Of a DNA stretch of 64,000 nt, positions 51,638 to 61,123 are shown in pieces; position 1 is the stretch's first letter; each line of letters opens with the position of its first letter. Under the pieces are notes generated by a model. It worked only from the letters and a program-made list of their open reading frames with translations, made no database searches and was not told the DNA's origin. The stretch is taken from contig DAOUBD010000024.1 in NCBI GenBank assembly GCA_034432935.1, positions 1-64,000 on the forward strand, in the 5' to 3' direction. Origin of the DNA: DAOUAG01 sp034432935. GTDB taxonomy: Bacteria > Chloroflexota > Dehalococcoidia > SM23-28-2 > RBG-16-64-32. The translations under genes were made by a program, and so were the position numbers.

Positions 51638-52578
51638 CCCTGCTTGGAAAGCACCTGCTCCGCGTACTGGTACAGCCCGTTCAGAATGTTGTCCAACACT
51701 GGGCCCCCAGCAAGGCGTTCCTTGGACCAGGCTCGGGCCGTGCCTTCCTTGGCCATGGCCTGGGCTGTCTGGGGGGCGAACCAGGGAGCCATCAAAAGGC
51801 GCGTCACCCCGGCCTCTTCGAAGCGGCGCAAGGCCTCTCGGTCTAGCCAGGCTCCCCCCACCACGGTGATCTCGAATGGCTCATCGGCGCGGCCTGCCTC
51901 GCGGCGCCAGGCCATCAGCTTGGCCACCTTGGCGGCTGCCGTCTCGGGCGTTTCCAGGGCCCCGGAACTGATCCAACCGTCGCCGAGCCTGGCGGCGCGC
52001 CGCATGGCGGCGTCGCTCTCGCCGCCGAAGATGATCGGCGGGTGAGGCTTCTGCACAGGCTTCGGTTCGAAGCGGACGGGGCCGAAATCGTAGAACCGGC
52101 CGTGATACTCTGGCTCCGGCTGCGTCCACAGCGCCTTCAGCACAGCCACGATCTCCTCGGCCCGCTGGCCGCGGTTGTGGAAGTCCTCCCCTAGCAGCTC
52201 GTACTCCTCGGCCAGCCAGCCAACCCCGGCGCCCAGCATGACGCGGCCGCCAGATAGGATGTCCACCGTCAGGACGGAGCGAGCGGTGATGAAGGGGTTG
52301 CGCAAAGGCAGGATGTAGATGTTGGTGCCCAGGCGGATCCTCTTGGTGACGGCGGCGATGTGGCCTAGGGTCACCCAGGGATCAAGGGTCCTGTCGTCGG
52401 CGAAGGGCGGGGTGCCGTCGGGAGAATACGGGTACTTGCTACGGATCACCTTCGGGTACACCAGGTGCTCCCAGATCCAGACGGACTCGTAGCCGAGTTC
52501 ATCGGCGGCCGATGCCACGGTGGTCAGATCGCCGGGCTCCATGCCACCCCAGAAGAGTCCGATTCCGACCTTCATCAT
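51634..52578 (-). CDS. LLM-class F420-dependent oxidoreductase
   Basis: A 314-residue luciferase-like oxidoreductase, probably F420- or FMN-dependent. MKVGIGLFWGG starts the fold, RIRLGTNIYILPLRNPF is the characteristic strand-helix segment, and GRVMLGAGVGWLAEEYE follows. I start it at ATG 52578, which has GGGAG 8 bp upstream; a reading from 52710 adds 44 non-homologous residues. It is followed by a coupled small membrane protein gene. Substrate unknown. Confidence 0.88.
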   Translation of the reverse strand: MMKVGIGLFWGGMEPGDLTTVASAADELGYESVWIWEHLVYPKVIRSKYPYSPDGTPPFADDRTLDPWVTLGHIAAVTKRIRLGTNIYILPLRNPFITARSVLTVDILSGGRVMLGAGVGWLAEEYELLGEDFHNRGQRAEEIVAVLKALWTQPEPEYHGRFYDFGPVRFEPKPVQKPHPPIIFGGESDAAMRRAARLGDGWISSGALETPETAAAKVAKLMAWRREAGRADEPFEITVVGGAWLDREALRRFEEAGVTRLLMAPWFAPQTAQAMAKEGTARAWSKERLAGGPVLDNILNGLYQYAEQVLSKQG

Positions 52579-52696
52579 GCAAGCGTCTCCCTTCTGCCTG
52601 TCCGCCGCACATAGTACAGCAGAGGCGGCCCATGCGTCAGGACTGACTATGGCGGTACGATGATTCGAGACCCACGGCGCCGGATGGAGGGAACCC

Positions 52697-53026
52697 ATGC
52701 TAAAGTTCATGACGCTGCTGACCCGGAAGCCGGGCCTGAGCCACGAGGAGTTTTGCCGCTATTGGCGCGAGGAGCACGGCCCCCTCGCTATGCGCATCAT
52801 GCCCAAGATGGTGCGCTACGTCCAAAACGAGGTGGTGGAGCTCCCTGGCGGGGAAGGCGCGCCCTTCGATGGGGTCGCCGAAGTTTGGCTCGACGGGACC
52901 TGGGATGACCTCTACGCCTGGTATTCCAGCGAGGCAGGCCGCGAGCTCCGCGAAGACGAGGCCAAGTTTATCGACACGGGCCGCTGGATCACCATCATCG
53001 TCGAAGAAAGAGTGATGAAGGGCTAG
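52697..53026 (+). CDS. EthD-domain protein
   Basis: A 109-residue dimeric alpha/beta-barrel (ferredoxin-like) protein of the EthD family. KFMTLLTRKPGLSHEEFCRY and WREEHGPLAM are the signature, with an acidic C-terminal helix. Family members help oxidative or decarboxylative steps of polyketide and ether metabolism, but most have no defined reaction. GGAGGG lies 6 bp before the ATG. It is divergent from the LLM gene. Confidence 0.88.
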   Translation: MLKFMTLLTRKPGLSHEEFCRYWREEHGPLAMRIMPKMVRYVQNEVVELPGGEGAPFDGVAEVWLDGTWDDLYAWYSSEAGRELREDEAKFIDTGRWITIIVEERVMKG

Positions 53027-53049
53027 GCTGGGCTCGCACGGGCGGCTGA

Positions 53050-53080
53050 GTTAAATTAGGCCAGCGCCCAGGGCCTGGCC
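53050..53080 (-). terminator. Terminator of the fabG-like gene
   Basis: Stem GGCCAG / CTGGCC (53059-53064 with 53075-53080) followed on the minus strand by TAATTTAAC; it lies between the convergent EthD and FabG genes. Confidence 0.5.
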
Positions 53081-53131
53081 ATCCGGCAGCCCTTCAGGGA
53101 AAGATCCCCGCTGTCCGGCCAGGGATGAGGA

Positions 53132-53878
53132 TCACTGGAGGTACATGCCGCCGTTGATGTTGATCTGCGCGCCGGTGATGTATTCGCCCTCACTGACCAG
53201 GAAGCGACAGACTCGAGCCACCTCCTCCGGCCTGCCAAAGCGGCCGAGCGGTATGCGGGCCAGGAGGGCCTTCTGGACCTCCTCCGTCAGGTTGGTCACC
53301 ATGTCCGTCTCGAAGAAGCCTGGACAGAGGGCATTGACGGTGATGTTGAAACGGGCCAGCTCTAGGGCCGCCGACTTGGTGAAACCGACGATGCCTGCCT
53401 TGGCTGCGGAGTAGTTCGCCTGGCCCAGGTTCCCCATCTGCCCGATGATGGAGGACATGTTGACGATGCGCCCGCCCCCACGCTCGATCATGTGGGGGAC
53501 CGCCGCATAGGTGGTATAGAAGACGCTGTCCAGGTCCGTGGCCAGGACCTCGCGCCATTCCTCCACTGTCATGCGGCGGATGGTGCGGTCACGGTTGACG
53601 CCGGCGTTGTTGATCAGGATATCGAGGCCGCCGAAGTGCTTGACGGTCTCTTCCACGAGGCGCTGGCACTCATCGGGGTGAGCGACACCAGCCTGGATGA
53701 CGATGGCCTCTTGACCCTTGCCCTGGAGCTCCGCCAAAAGCGCCTCGGCCGCATCCTTGCTCTGATAGTAATTGATGACCGTCTTCGCCCCGTGGTCGGC
53801 GAGCTCCCGCACTATGGCCCGGCCGAGACCCCGCGAGCTGCCTGTGACGATAGCTACCTTACCGGTGAGACAGGACAC
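53132..53878 (-). CDS. 3-oxoacyl-[ACP/CoA] reductase-type SDR (FabG-like)
   Basis: NADP-dependent short-chain dehydrogenase of 248 aa. The cofactor motif TGSSRGLG is at 12-19, NNAGVNRD near 91, and the catalytic Ser and YxxxK fall in MSSIIGQMGNLGQANYSAAK near 140-160. It reduces a 3-ketoacyl thioester. It stands alone, away from other fatty-acid synthesis genes, and may work on CoA or PHA-type intermediates. GTG start with AAGGGAGGG 8 bp upstream. Confidence 0.92.
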   Translation of the reverse strand: MSCLTGKVAIVTGSSRGLGRAIVRELADHGAKTVINYYQSKDAAEALLAELQGKGQEAIVIQAGVAHPDECQRLVEETVKHFGGLDILINNAGVNRDRTIRRMTVEEWREVLATDLDSVFYTTYAAVPHMIERGGGRIVNMSSIIGQMGNLGQANYSAAKAGIVGFTKSAALELARFNITVNALCPGFFETDMVTNLTEEVQKALLARIPLGRFGRPEEVARVCRFLVSEGEYITGAQININGGMYLQ

Positions 53879-53987
53879 GTGCGACCCTCCCTTGGTCTGC
53901 GTATGGTGCCTGGAGCCTAGCGACTGCTAGGCCGGACGTGCCATAGGTTATACCACACCAGCCGCGGGATGAGAAACTGGGAGGCCA

Positions 53988-55679
53988 TCAGATGGCGGTG
54001 GGCGCCCGGTAGTCGCCGAAGACGGAGCGCATGACGCCGCAGATTTCACCGACGGTTGCGTAAGCCTTGACGGCCTCGATAATGGGCAGCATCAGATTGC
54101 CCGAATCTGGTGCGCCTCCGTCGCGGCAGGCCGCCCCGAGGCGTGCCAAGGCTGCTTGGACAGCCCCGGCGTCGCGTTGGCGGCGGATCCCTTCCAGACG
54201 GCGTATCTGCGCCTGCTCCGCTTCAGGATCTACCCGGAAGATCATTTGGGGCTCCCCATTCTCCTGCGCGAAACGGTTCACGCCGACGATGATCTTTTTC
54301 CCCTCGTCGACTGCCATCTGGTAAGCGTAGGCCGACTCCTGAATCTCCCTCTGAACGTAGCCGGACTCGATAGCAGCGATGGCCCCGCCCATGTCTTCGA
54401 TGCGGTACAGGTAGTCCCACGCCTGCCGCTCCAGCTCGTTAGTCAGCCACTCGATGTAGTAGGAGCCGCCCAGCGGGTCTATGGTGTCGGCCACGCCACT
54501 TTCGTAGGCGATGATCTGCTGGGTGCGGACGGCGATGCGCTGAGCCTGTTCGGTGGGCAGGGCCAGAGCCTCATCGTAACAGGAGAGGGCGAGGGACTGG
54601 ACGCCGCCGAGGACGGTGGCCAGACCCTGGAGAGCGGCGCGAATGATGTTCACTTCGGGCTGCTGGGCTGTGAGGGTGGCGCCCCCTGTCTGGACGTGAG
54701 TGCGGAACATCCAGGACCGGGGGTCCTGGGCCTTGAAGCGCTCGCGCATGATCTTGGCCCACATGCGCCGCAGGGCCCGATACTTGGCGACCTCTTCCAG
54801 AAAGTTGTTCTGGGTGTTGAAGATCCACGAAATGCGGGGGCCCACATCGTCCACGGAAACCCCGCGTTCCCGGGCCGCCTCGATGTAAGCGATGGCGTTG
54901 GCGAAGGTGAAGGCCATCTCTTGGACGGCGGTGGCGCCGGCATCCCGGATGTGGTAGCCGCTGATGCTAATGGGGTTGAAACGCGGCAGCTCGCGGGAGC
55001 ACCAGGCCATAAGGTCGGCGGCTAGGCGCAACGAAGGTTTAGGGGGGAAGATGTAGGTCCCCCTAGCTACGTACTCCTTGAGAACGTCGTTCTGGGCCGT
55101 GCCGGCGATGCGCTCCTTGGGCACGCCCTGCTTTTCACCCACGACGGCATACATGGCCACCAGCACCGGAGCCGGGGCGTTGATGGTCATCGACGTGCTG
55201 ACCTGGTCCAGGGGTATGCCCTCGAACATGGTCTCCATGTCCGCCAGGGTGTCCACCGCCACGCCCACCTTGCCCACCTCGCCTCGGGCCAGGGGGTCAT
55301 CGGAGTCGTACCCCAGTTGGGTAGGCAAATCGAAGGCGACGGAGAGGCCGGGTTGGCCTTCCTTGAGCAGGAACTTGAAGCGCTGATTGGTCTCCTCCGG
55401 GGTGCCGAATCCAGCGTACTGGCGGATGGACCACAGGCGGCCGCGGTACATGGTGGGCTGAATGCCCCTGGTGAACGGGTATTCGCCAGGGAAGCCTATG
55501 TCCCTCTCGTATTCCGTGCCGGCCACGTCCAGCGGAGTGTAGAGGGGCTTCACCTCGGTGGAGCTGGTGCGGAAATCGGTGTCCTTCCGTTCGCCAGACC
55601 GCTCGGCTGCCTTGCGGTAGGTGGTCTCCCGCCACCGCCGTAGCTCATCGGCTATCCGCTGCTGGTCCTTGTCCTGCAT
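53988..55679 (-). CDS. Methylmalonyl-CoA mutase large subunit (catalytic domain only)
   Basis: B12-dependent acyl-CoA mutase, catalytic TIM-barrel subunit of a split enzyme (563 aa). The substrate-specificity residues match methylmalonyl-CoA mutase: Tyr88 in SIRQYAGF and Arg218 in PPKPSLRL correspond to Tyr89 and Arg207 of the Propionibacterium enzyme. Isobutyryl-type mutases have Phe/Gln there. His243 in SGYHIRDAG is the B12-contacting His. The cobalamin-binding small subunit is missing from this window. It follows a CoA-ester lyase gene by 8 bp. Confidence 0.95.
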   Translation of the reverse strand: MQDKDQQRIADELRRWRETTYRKAAERSGERKDTDFRTSSTEVKPLYTPLDVAGTEYERDIGFPGEYPFTRGIQPTMYRGRLWSIRQYAGFGTPEETNQRFKFLLKEGQPGLSVAFDLPTQLGYDSDDPLARGEVGKVGVAVDTLADMETMFEGIPLDQVSTSMTINAPAPVLVAMYAVVGEKQGVPKERIAGTAQNDVLKEYVARGTYIFPPKPSLRLAADLMAWCSRELPRFNPISISGYHIRDAGATAVQEMAFTFANAIAYIEAARERGVSVDDVGPRISWIFNTQNNFLEEVAKYRALRRMWAKIMRERFKAQDPRSWMFRTHVQTGGATLTAQQPEVNIIRAALQGLATVLGGVQSLALSCYDEALALPTEQAQRIAVRTQQIIAYESGVADTIDPLGGSYYIEWLTNELERQAWDYLYRIEDMGGAIAAIESGYVQREIQESAYAYQMAVDEGKKIIVGVNRFAQENGEPQMIFRVDPEAEQAQIRRLEGIRRQRDAGAVQAALARLGAACRDGGAPDSGNLMLPIIEAVKAYATVGEICGVMRSVFGDYRAPTAI

Positions 55680-55687
55680 GCCGTCCT

Positions 55688-56566
55688 CTAGTCCAGGGGC
55701 TCCGCGCGTCTCAGCAGTCGCTTCGCCCGCTCATACATCGGTGTGTCCACCATTTTACCCCCAAGGTCTATAGAGGCGCGCCCCTTGGCTAGCCCCTCAC
55801 GCTCGAAGGTCAGCACGAGCTCTCTGGCGGCGGCAAGCTCTTCCGGAGAAGGGCTGAAGACGCGGTTCGCCACTGGCACCTGCGCCGGATGGATGCAGAG
55901 CTTGCCCGTATAGCCCAGGGACCGGGCCAAACGCATGCCAGACTCCAGGGCCGCCACATCGGAGTACTCCAGGGCGGGAGTGTCGATGGCGGGGATCCCG
56001 GCGGCCCGGCAAGCGATGGCGAGTTGGGTCCTGGCCCAGAGGACTTCGCGACCTCCCGCGGTGCGCTCGATCCCCATATCGGTGGCGAAGTCTTCGGCCC
56101 CGAAGATGGCCCCGGCCAGGCGGGCGGAGGCAGCGCAGATCTCGTAGGAGCGCATGAGGCCCCTCGCCGATTCGATGAGGGCGATGAGGCGCATGCTGCG
56201 GGGCGCCATGCCCCTCGCCCGTTCGAGGATATCGAGATAGTGGTCCGCACGAAGGACTTCCTCGGGCGTCTCGACCTTCGACAGGATGACCCCGTCCAGC
56301 CCTGACTGCACAGTCGCGATCAGGTCGTCCTCCAGGAGCCCGGTGTGGACTCCGTTCACGCGAACGAAGACGAGGGGCCGCTCTGCTGGCATCCCGGCAA
56401 CGGCCTCGGCGGCGGCACGGCGCGCGGCCTCCTTATCGCTAAGGGGAACGGAGTCTTCCAGATCGAGGCATATGGCGTCGGCCCCGGATGTTGGCGCCTT
56501 CTCGACAAAGCGGCTGACGTTGGCGGGAAAGATCAGGATGCTGCGCATCAGGTCCACATCTGGCAT
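55688..56566 (-). CDS. HpcH/HpaI-type CoA-ester lyase (CitE/malyl-CoA lyase family)
   Basis: A Mg-dependent C-C lyase of the CitE / malyl-CoA / citramalyl-CoA lyase group (292 aa). RSILIFPANVSRFVEKA, CLDLEDSVP with the conserved Glu-Asp, FVRVNG, LIALIESARGL, GAEDFATDMG and CIHPAQVP are all family segments. I take ATG 56566, which has GAGGGAG 10 bp upstream; ATG 56596 lacks a ribosome site. It is coupled to the mutase gene, so the pair may process a branched or hydroxy dicarboxylyl-CoA. Confidence 0.92.
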   Translation of the reverse strand: MPDVDLMRSILIFPANVSRFVEKAPTSGADAICLDLEDSVPLSDKEAARRAAAEAVAGMPAERPLVFVRVNGVHTGLLEDDLIATVQSGLDGVILSKVETPEEVLRADHYLDILERARGMAPRSMRLIALIESARGLMRSYEICAASARLAGAIFGAEDFATDMGIERTAGGREVLWARTQLAIACRAAGIPAIDTPALEYSDVAALESGMRLARSLGYTGKLCIHPAQVPVANRVFSPSPEELAAARELVLTFEREGLAKGRASIDLGGKMVDTPMYERAKRLLRRAEPLD

Positions 56567-56643
56567 GCCCGTGCTACTCCCTCGCGCCTCTTCCATCCAT
56601 TAGAGACTAGGCCGCTCCAGCGAGCAAGCTGCCCAGAAGCGCC

Positions 56644-56673
56644 TTGCTGAGGCCGATGGCCGTCGCCTATAAT
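56644..56673 (+). promoter_or_regulatory. cmk operon promoter (leaderless)
   Basis: TTGCTG (56644-56649), 18-bp spacer, perfect TATAAT (56668-56673); the ATG at 56681 is 7 bp further, essentially at the predicted transcription start. Confidence 0.7.
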
Positions 56674-56680
56674 TGGGGCG

Positions 56681-57472
56681 ATGGGCGATGCTGTTACGGC
56701 GCCCGGCTCCGAGAGGGGCGGCTCCCCCCAATCGCAAGTCAACACCCCTAGGACCATCGCTGTGGACGGGTCTGCTGCCTCCGGCAAGAGCACTATCGGC
56801 CGCCTGCTGGCCCAAAAGCTCGGCTATCTCTTCCTAGATACGGGCGTCATGTACCGGGCCCTAGCGCTGGCCGCCGTCGAACGAGGCATCGACCCCAGTG
56901 ACGCCGTCGCCCTGGGCGAGCTGGCTCGATCTGTCAAGGTCGACGTCCGGCTGGCGGCGCCAGGTACCGGCAACGGTACGGCCGTGCTAGTGGACGGCGC
57001 GGATGTCACGGCCCGCCTGCGTTCCCCGGCGGTGGAAGAGGCCGTATCGTTGGTGTCCCGCGTGCCAGCCGTGCGGGAGGCGCTGGTGCGAAGACAGCGG
57101 GAGATCGCCCAGCGGGGAGATATCGTCATGGCTGGCCGCGACATCGGCACAGTCGTCTTGCCAGAAGCCAGCCTCAAGATCTATTTGGATGCGTCTCTCG
57201 AAGAGAGGGCGCGGCGCCGTTACGCCGAATTCGCTTCCATGGGCCGTAACGTCACCCGCCAGATGGTCCTGGGTGACCTGCGCCGCCGCGATCACATCGA
57301 CTCCCAGCGTTCCGTCTCGCCGCTACGGCCCGCACCCGACGCAGTCATCATTGACACGGACGGCCTCGCCCTGGAAGAGGTGCTCGAACAGATTCTCGAC
57401 CTGGCGCGCGGCCATTCGCCGCAGCGAACCGCCGCGGCCAAGAGAGGCCAACGAGTAACTGGACCGATATGA
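56681..57472 (+). CDS. cmk: Cytidylate kinase
   Basis: Phosphorylates CMP and dCMP to the diphosphates (263 aa). The P-loop AVDGSAASGKSTIGR is near residue 24, YRALALAAVERG near 60, and AGRDIGTVVLPEA near 148. An N-terminal extension of about 20 residues precedes the fold. The -10 box lies 7 bp upstream and there is no ribosome site, so the message is leaderless. It heads cmk-plsC-ispH with a 4-bp ATGA overlap to plsC. Confidence 0.95.
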   Translation: MGDAVTAPGSERGGSPQSQVNTPRTIAVDGSAASGKSTIGRLLAQKLGYLFLDTGVMYRALALAAVERGIDPSDAVALGELARSVKVDVRLAAPGTGNGTAVLVDGADVTARLRSPAVEEAVSLVSRVPAVREALVRRQREIAQRGDIVMAGRDIGTVVLPEASLKIYLDASLEERARRRYAEFASMGRNVTRQMVLGDLRRRDHIDSQRSVSPLRPAPDAVIIDTDGLALEEVLEQILDLARGHSPQRTAAAKRGQRVTGPI

Positions 57473-58158
57473 AGGACAAGCTCCAGACCCTTTTCTACTG
57501 GCTCAACGTGAAGACTTGGGTCCAGGTCGTCATCTGGATCACGGTCCGCAAGGACTTTCGCGGCTTGGAGAACGTCCCGCGCCGCGGTCCCGTCATCATG
57601 ACCGCGAACCACCTGAACATGGCCGATCCCCCGGTCCTAACCGCGGCGATGCCCCGGCGCATCGTCTGGATGGCCAAGAAGGAGCTCTTCGACATCCCGG
57701 TCTTCGGCTTTCTCTATCACCTGTTCGGCCTCATCCCGGTCCGCCGGTTCGAGGCCGATCTCTCCGCCCTGCGCAAGGCGCAACAAGCGCTGAAGAGGGG
57801 CCACGTGCTGGGGATGTTCCCCGAAGGCACCCGCAGCGCCGGCCGCGGGCTGAAGGAGGGCCAACCGGGCACGGCCGTTATTGCCCTGAGGTCAGGAGCG
57901 CCCATCCTGCCGGTAGCCATCTGGGGGACGGAGCACGTCAAACTGCCCCGTGACCTCTTCCGCCGCACCAGCATCAGCATCCGCGTCGGCGAGCCCTACC
58001 AGCTCCCCCAGGCCAAGCGTCCCAGCAAGGAGGACGTGGCCCAGGCGACCGAGGAGATCATGCGCCGGATCGCAGCACTATTGCCTCCCCAGTACCGCGG
58101 CGTCTACGGGGAGCCGGCGCCGGGGCAGGCGAGGACGCCGGTGGAGAGCGAGGCCTAA
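57469..58158 (+). CDS. plsC: 1-acyl-sn-glycerol-3-phosphate acyltransferase
   Basis: Membrane-associated enzyme that adds the second acyl chain to make phosphatidic acid (229 aa). The acyltransferase motif is TANHLNMADPP (NHxxxxD variant with N-H-L-N-M-A-D) near residue 45, and FPEGTRSAGRG near 120. A hydrophobic N-terminal segment anchors it. ATGA overlap with cmk means coupled translation; ispH follows 4 bp later, a common cmk-plsC-ispH arrangement. Confidence 0.93.
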   Translation: MKDKLQTLFYWLNVKTWVQVVIWITVRKDFRGLENVPRRGPVIMTANHLNMADPPVLTAAMPRRIVWMAKKELFDIPVFGFLYHLFGLIPVRRFEADLSALRKAQQALKRGHVLGMFPEGTRSAGRGLKEGQPGTAVIALRSGAPILPVAIWGTEHVKLPRDLFRRTSISIRVGEPYQLPQAKRPSKEDVAQATEEIMRRIAALLPPQYRGVYGEPAPGQARTPVESEA

Positions 58159-58162
58159 GACG

Positions 58163-59029
58163 ATGGAGATTCTGCTGGCCAAGGACATGGGGTTCTGCTG
58201 GGGCGTCCGGCGGGCCATCGACATCATGGAGAAGGCCACCCGAGAGAAGGGCGAGATCATCAGCGTTGGCCCAATCGTTCACAACCCTCAGGTAGTTGCC
58301 GACCTGGAGGCCAAGGGCATACGCACCGGCGTCAAACCCAAGGACGCTACGGTGCCCGTAGCCATCACTGCCCACGGCGCCGGGCCAGATGTGCTGGAGG
58401 AGGTTAAGGCTACCGGCGCAGAGATCATCGATGGCACGTGCCCTATCGTCACCCGTTCTCAGCGCTGGGCCAAGAAGATGGCCGAATCTGGCTTCACAGT
58501 GTTGGTATTCGGGGACCCGAACCACCGGGAGGTGAAGGGTGTGCTGGGCTGGGCCGGAAACAAGGGCATAGCGGTGAGGGATGGCGACCCGCTGCCGAGG
58601 GACCTGCCCTCGCGCATCGCCGTGATCTCCCAGACCACCCAGAGCCCCCAGCGGTTCGCCGAATTCGTGGCGCAACTCATGCGGGAACGCGTCCAGGAGA
58701 TCAGCGAACTGCGCCTCATCAACACCCTTTGCAACGTGACCTCCAGCCAGCAGGCGGCAGCGCGGGAGCTGGCTTCGGAGGTCGACCTTATGCTGGTGGT
58801 AGGCGGCAAGGCCAGCGCCAACACCAGACACCTGCTGGAAGTCTGCCAGGAGGAAGGGGTCACTGCCTTTCACATCGAGAGCGCCGCCGAGATCCGGCCA
58901 GAATGGTTCGAGGGCGTGACCCGCGTGGGGATCACCGCAGGCGCGTCTACCCCGGACTCCGCAGTCGAGGCCGTAGTCGATCGGATCAGGGCCATCGATG
59001 CCGCGGTAGCGCCCACATCCCCCGCCTAG
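58163..59029 (+). CDS. ispH: 4-hydroxy-3-methylbut-2-enyl diphosphate reductase
   Basis: Last enzyme of the MEP isoprenoid pathway, a 4Fe-4S protein producing IPP and DMAPP (288 aa). The three cluster cysteines are Cys12 in GFCWGV, Cys93 in GTCPIV and Cys190 in TLCNVTSSQQ. ATG 58163 is chosen by homology to the usual start MEILLAKDMGFCWG; a longer frame starts inside plsC. Its presence shows that the organism uses the MEP route. Confidence 0.96.
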   Translation: MEILLAKDMGFCWGVRRAIDIMEKATREKGEIISVGPIVHNPQVVADLEAKGIRTGVKPKDATVPVAITAHGAGPDVLEEVKATGAEIIDGTCPIVTRSQRWAKKMAESGFTVLVFGDPNHREVKGVLGWAGNKGIAVRDGDPLPRDLPSRIAVISQTTQSPQRFAEFVAQLMRERVQEISELRLINTLCNVTSSQQAAARELASEVDLMLVVGGKASANTRHLLEVCQEEGVTAFHIESAAEIRPEWFEGVTRVGITAGASTPDSAVEAVVDRIRAIDAAVAPTSPA

Positions 59030-59112
59030 CGCCTATGACACCGGCGGCCGCGCTTTCATCGTTATTACAGCGGGATAACCGTAGAGTCCGGCGCTAGGAG
59101 GGGACCCACTTC

Positions 59113-60954
<1,842 letters not shown>

Positions 60955-61020
60955 GGAACTAGAGTGGGCACGCGGCTCATCCATAGACGATCTATATACC
61001 AACATAGACAGCGAATCGGC

Positions 61021-61049
61021 TTCACGAATATCCGCCGTTCCGGTATAAT
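61021..61049 (+). promoter_or_regulatory. ppsA promoter
   Basis: TTCACG (61021-61026), 17-bp spacer, perfect TATAAT (61044-61049). The leader of about 68 nt contains a CCCGGGT/ACCCGGG hairpin before the ribosome site. Confidence 0.65.
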
Positions 61050-61123
61050 CCTAGCGCTATCTCGCACCCGGGTCCGAGGCGCAGCGCCGCCACCCGGGCG
61101 CACGGAAGGAGAAGGAGGTCCTC

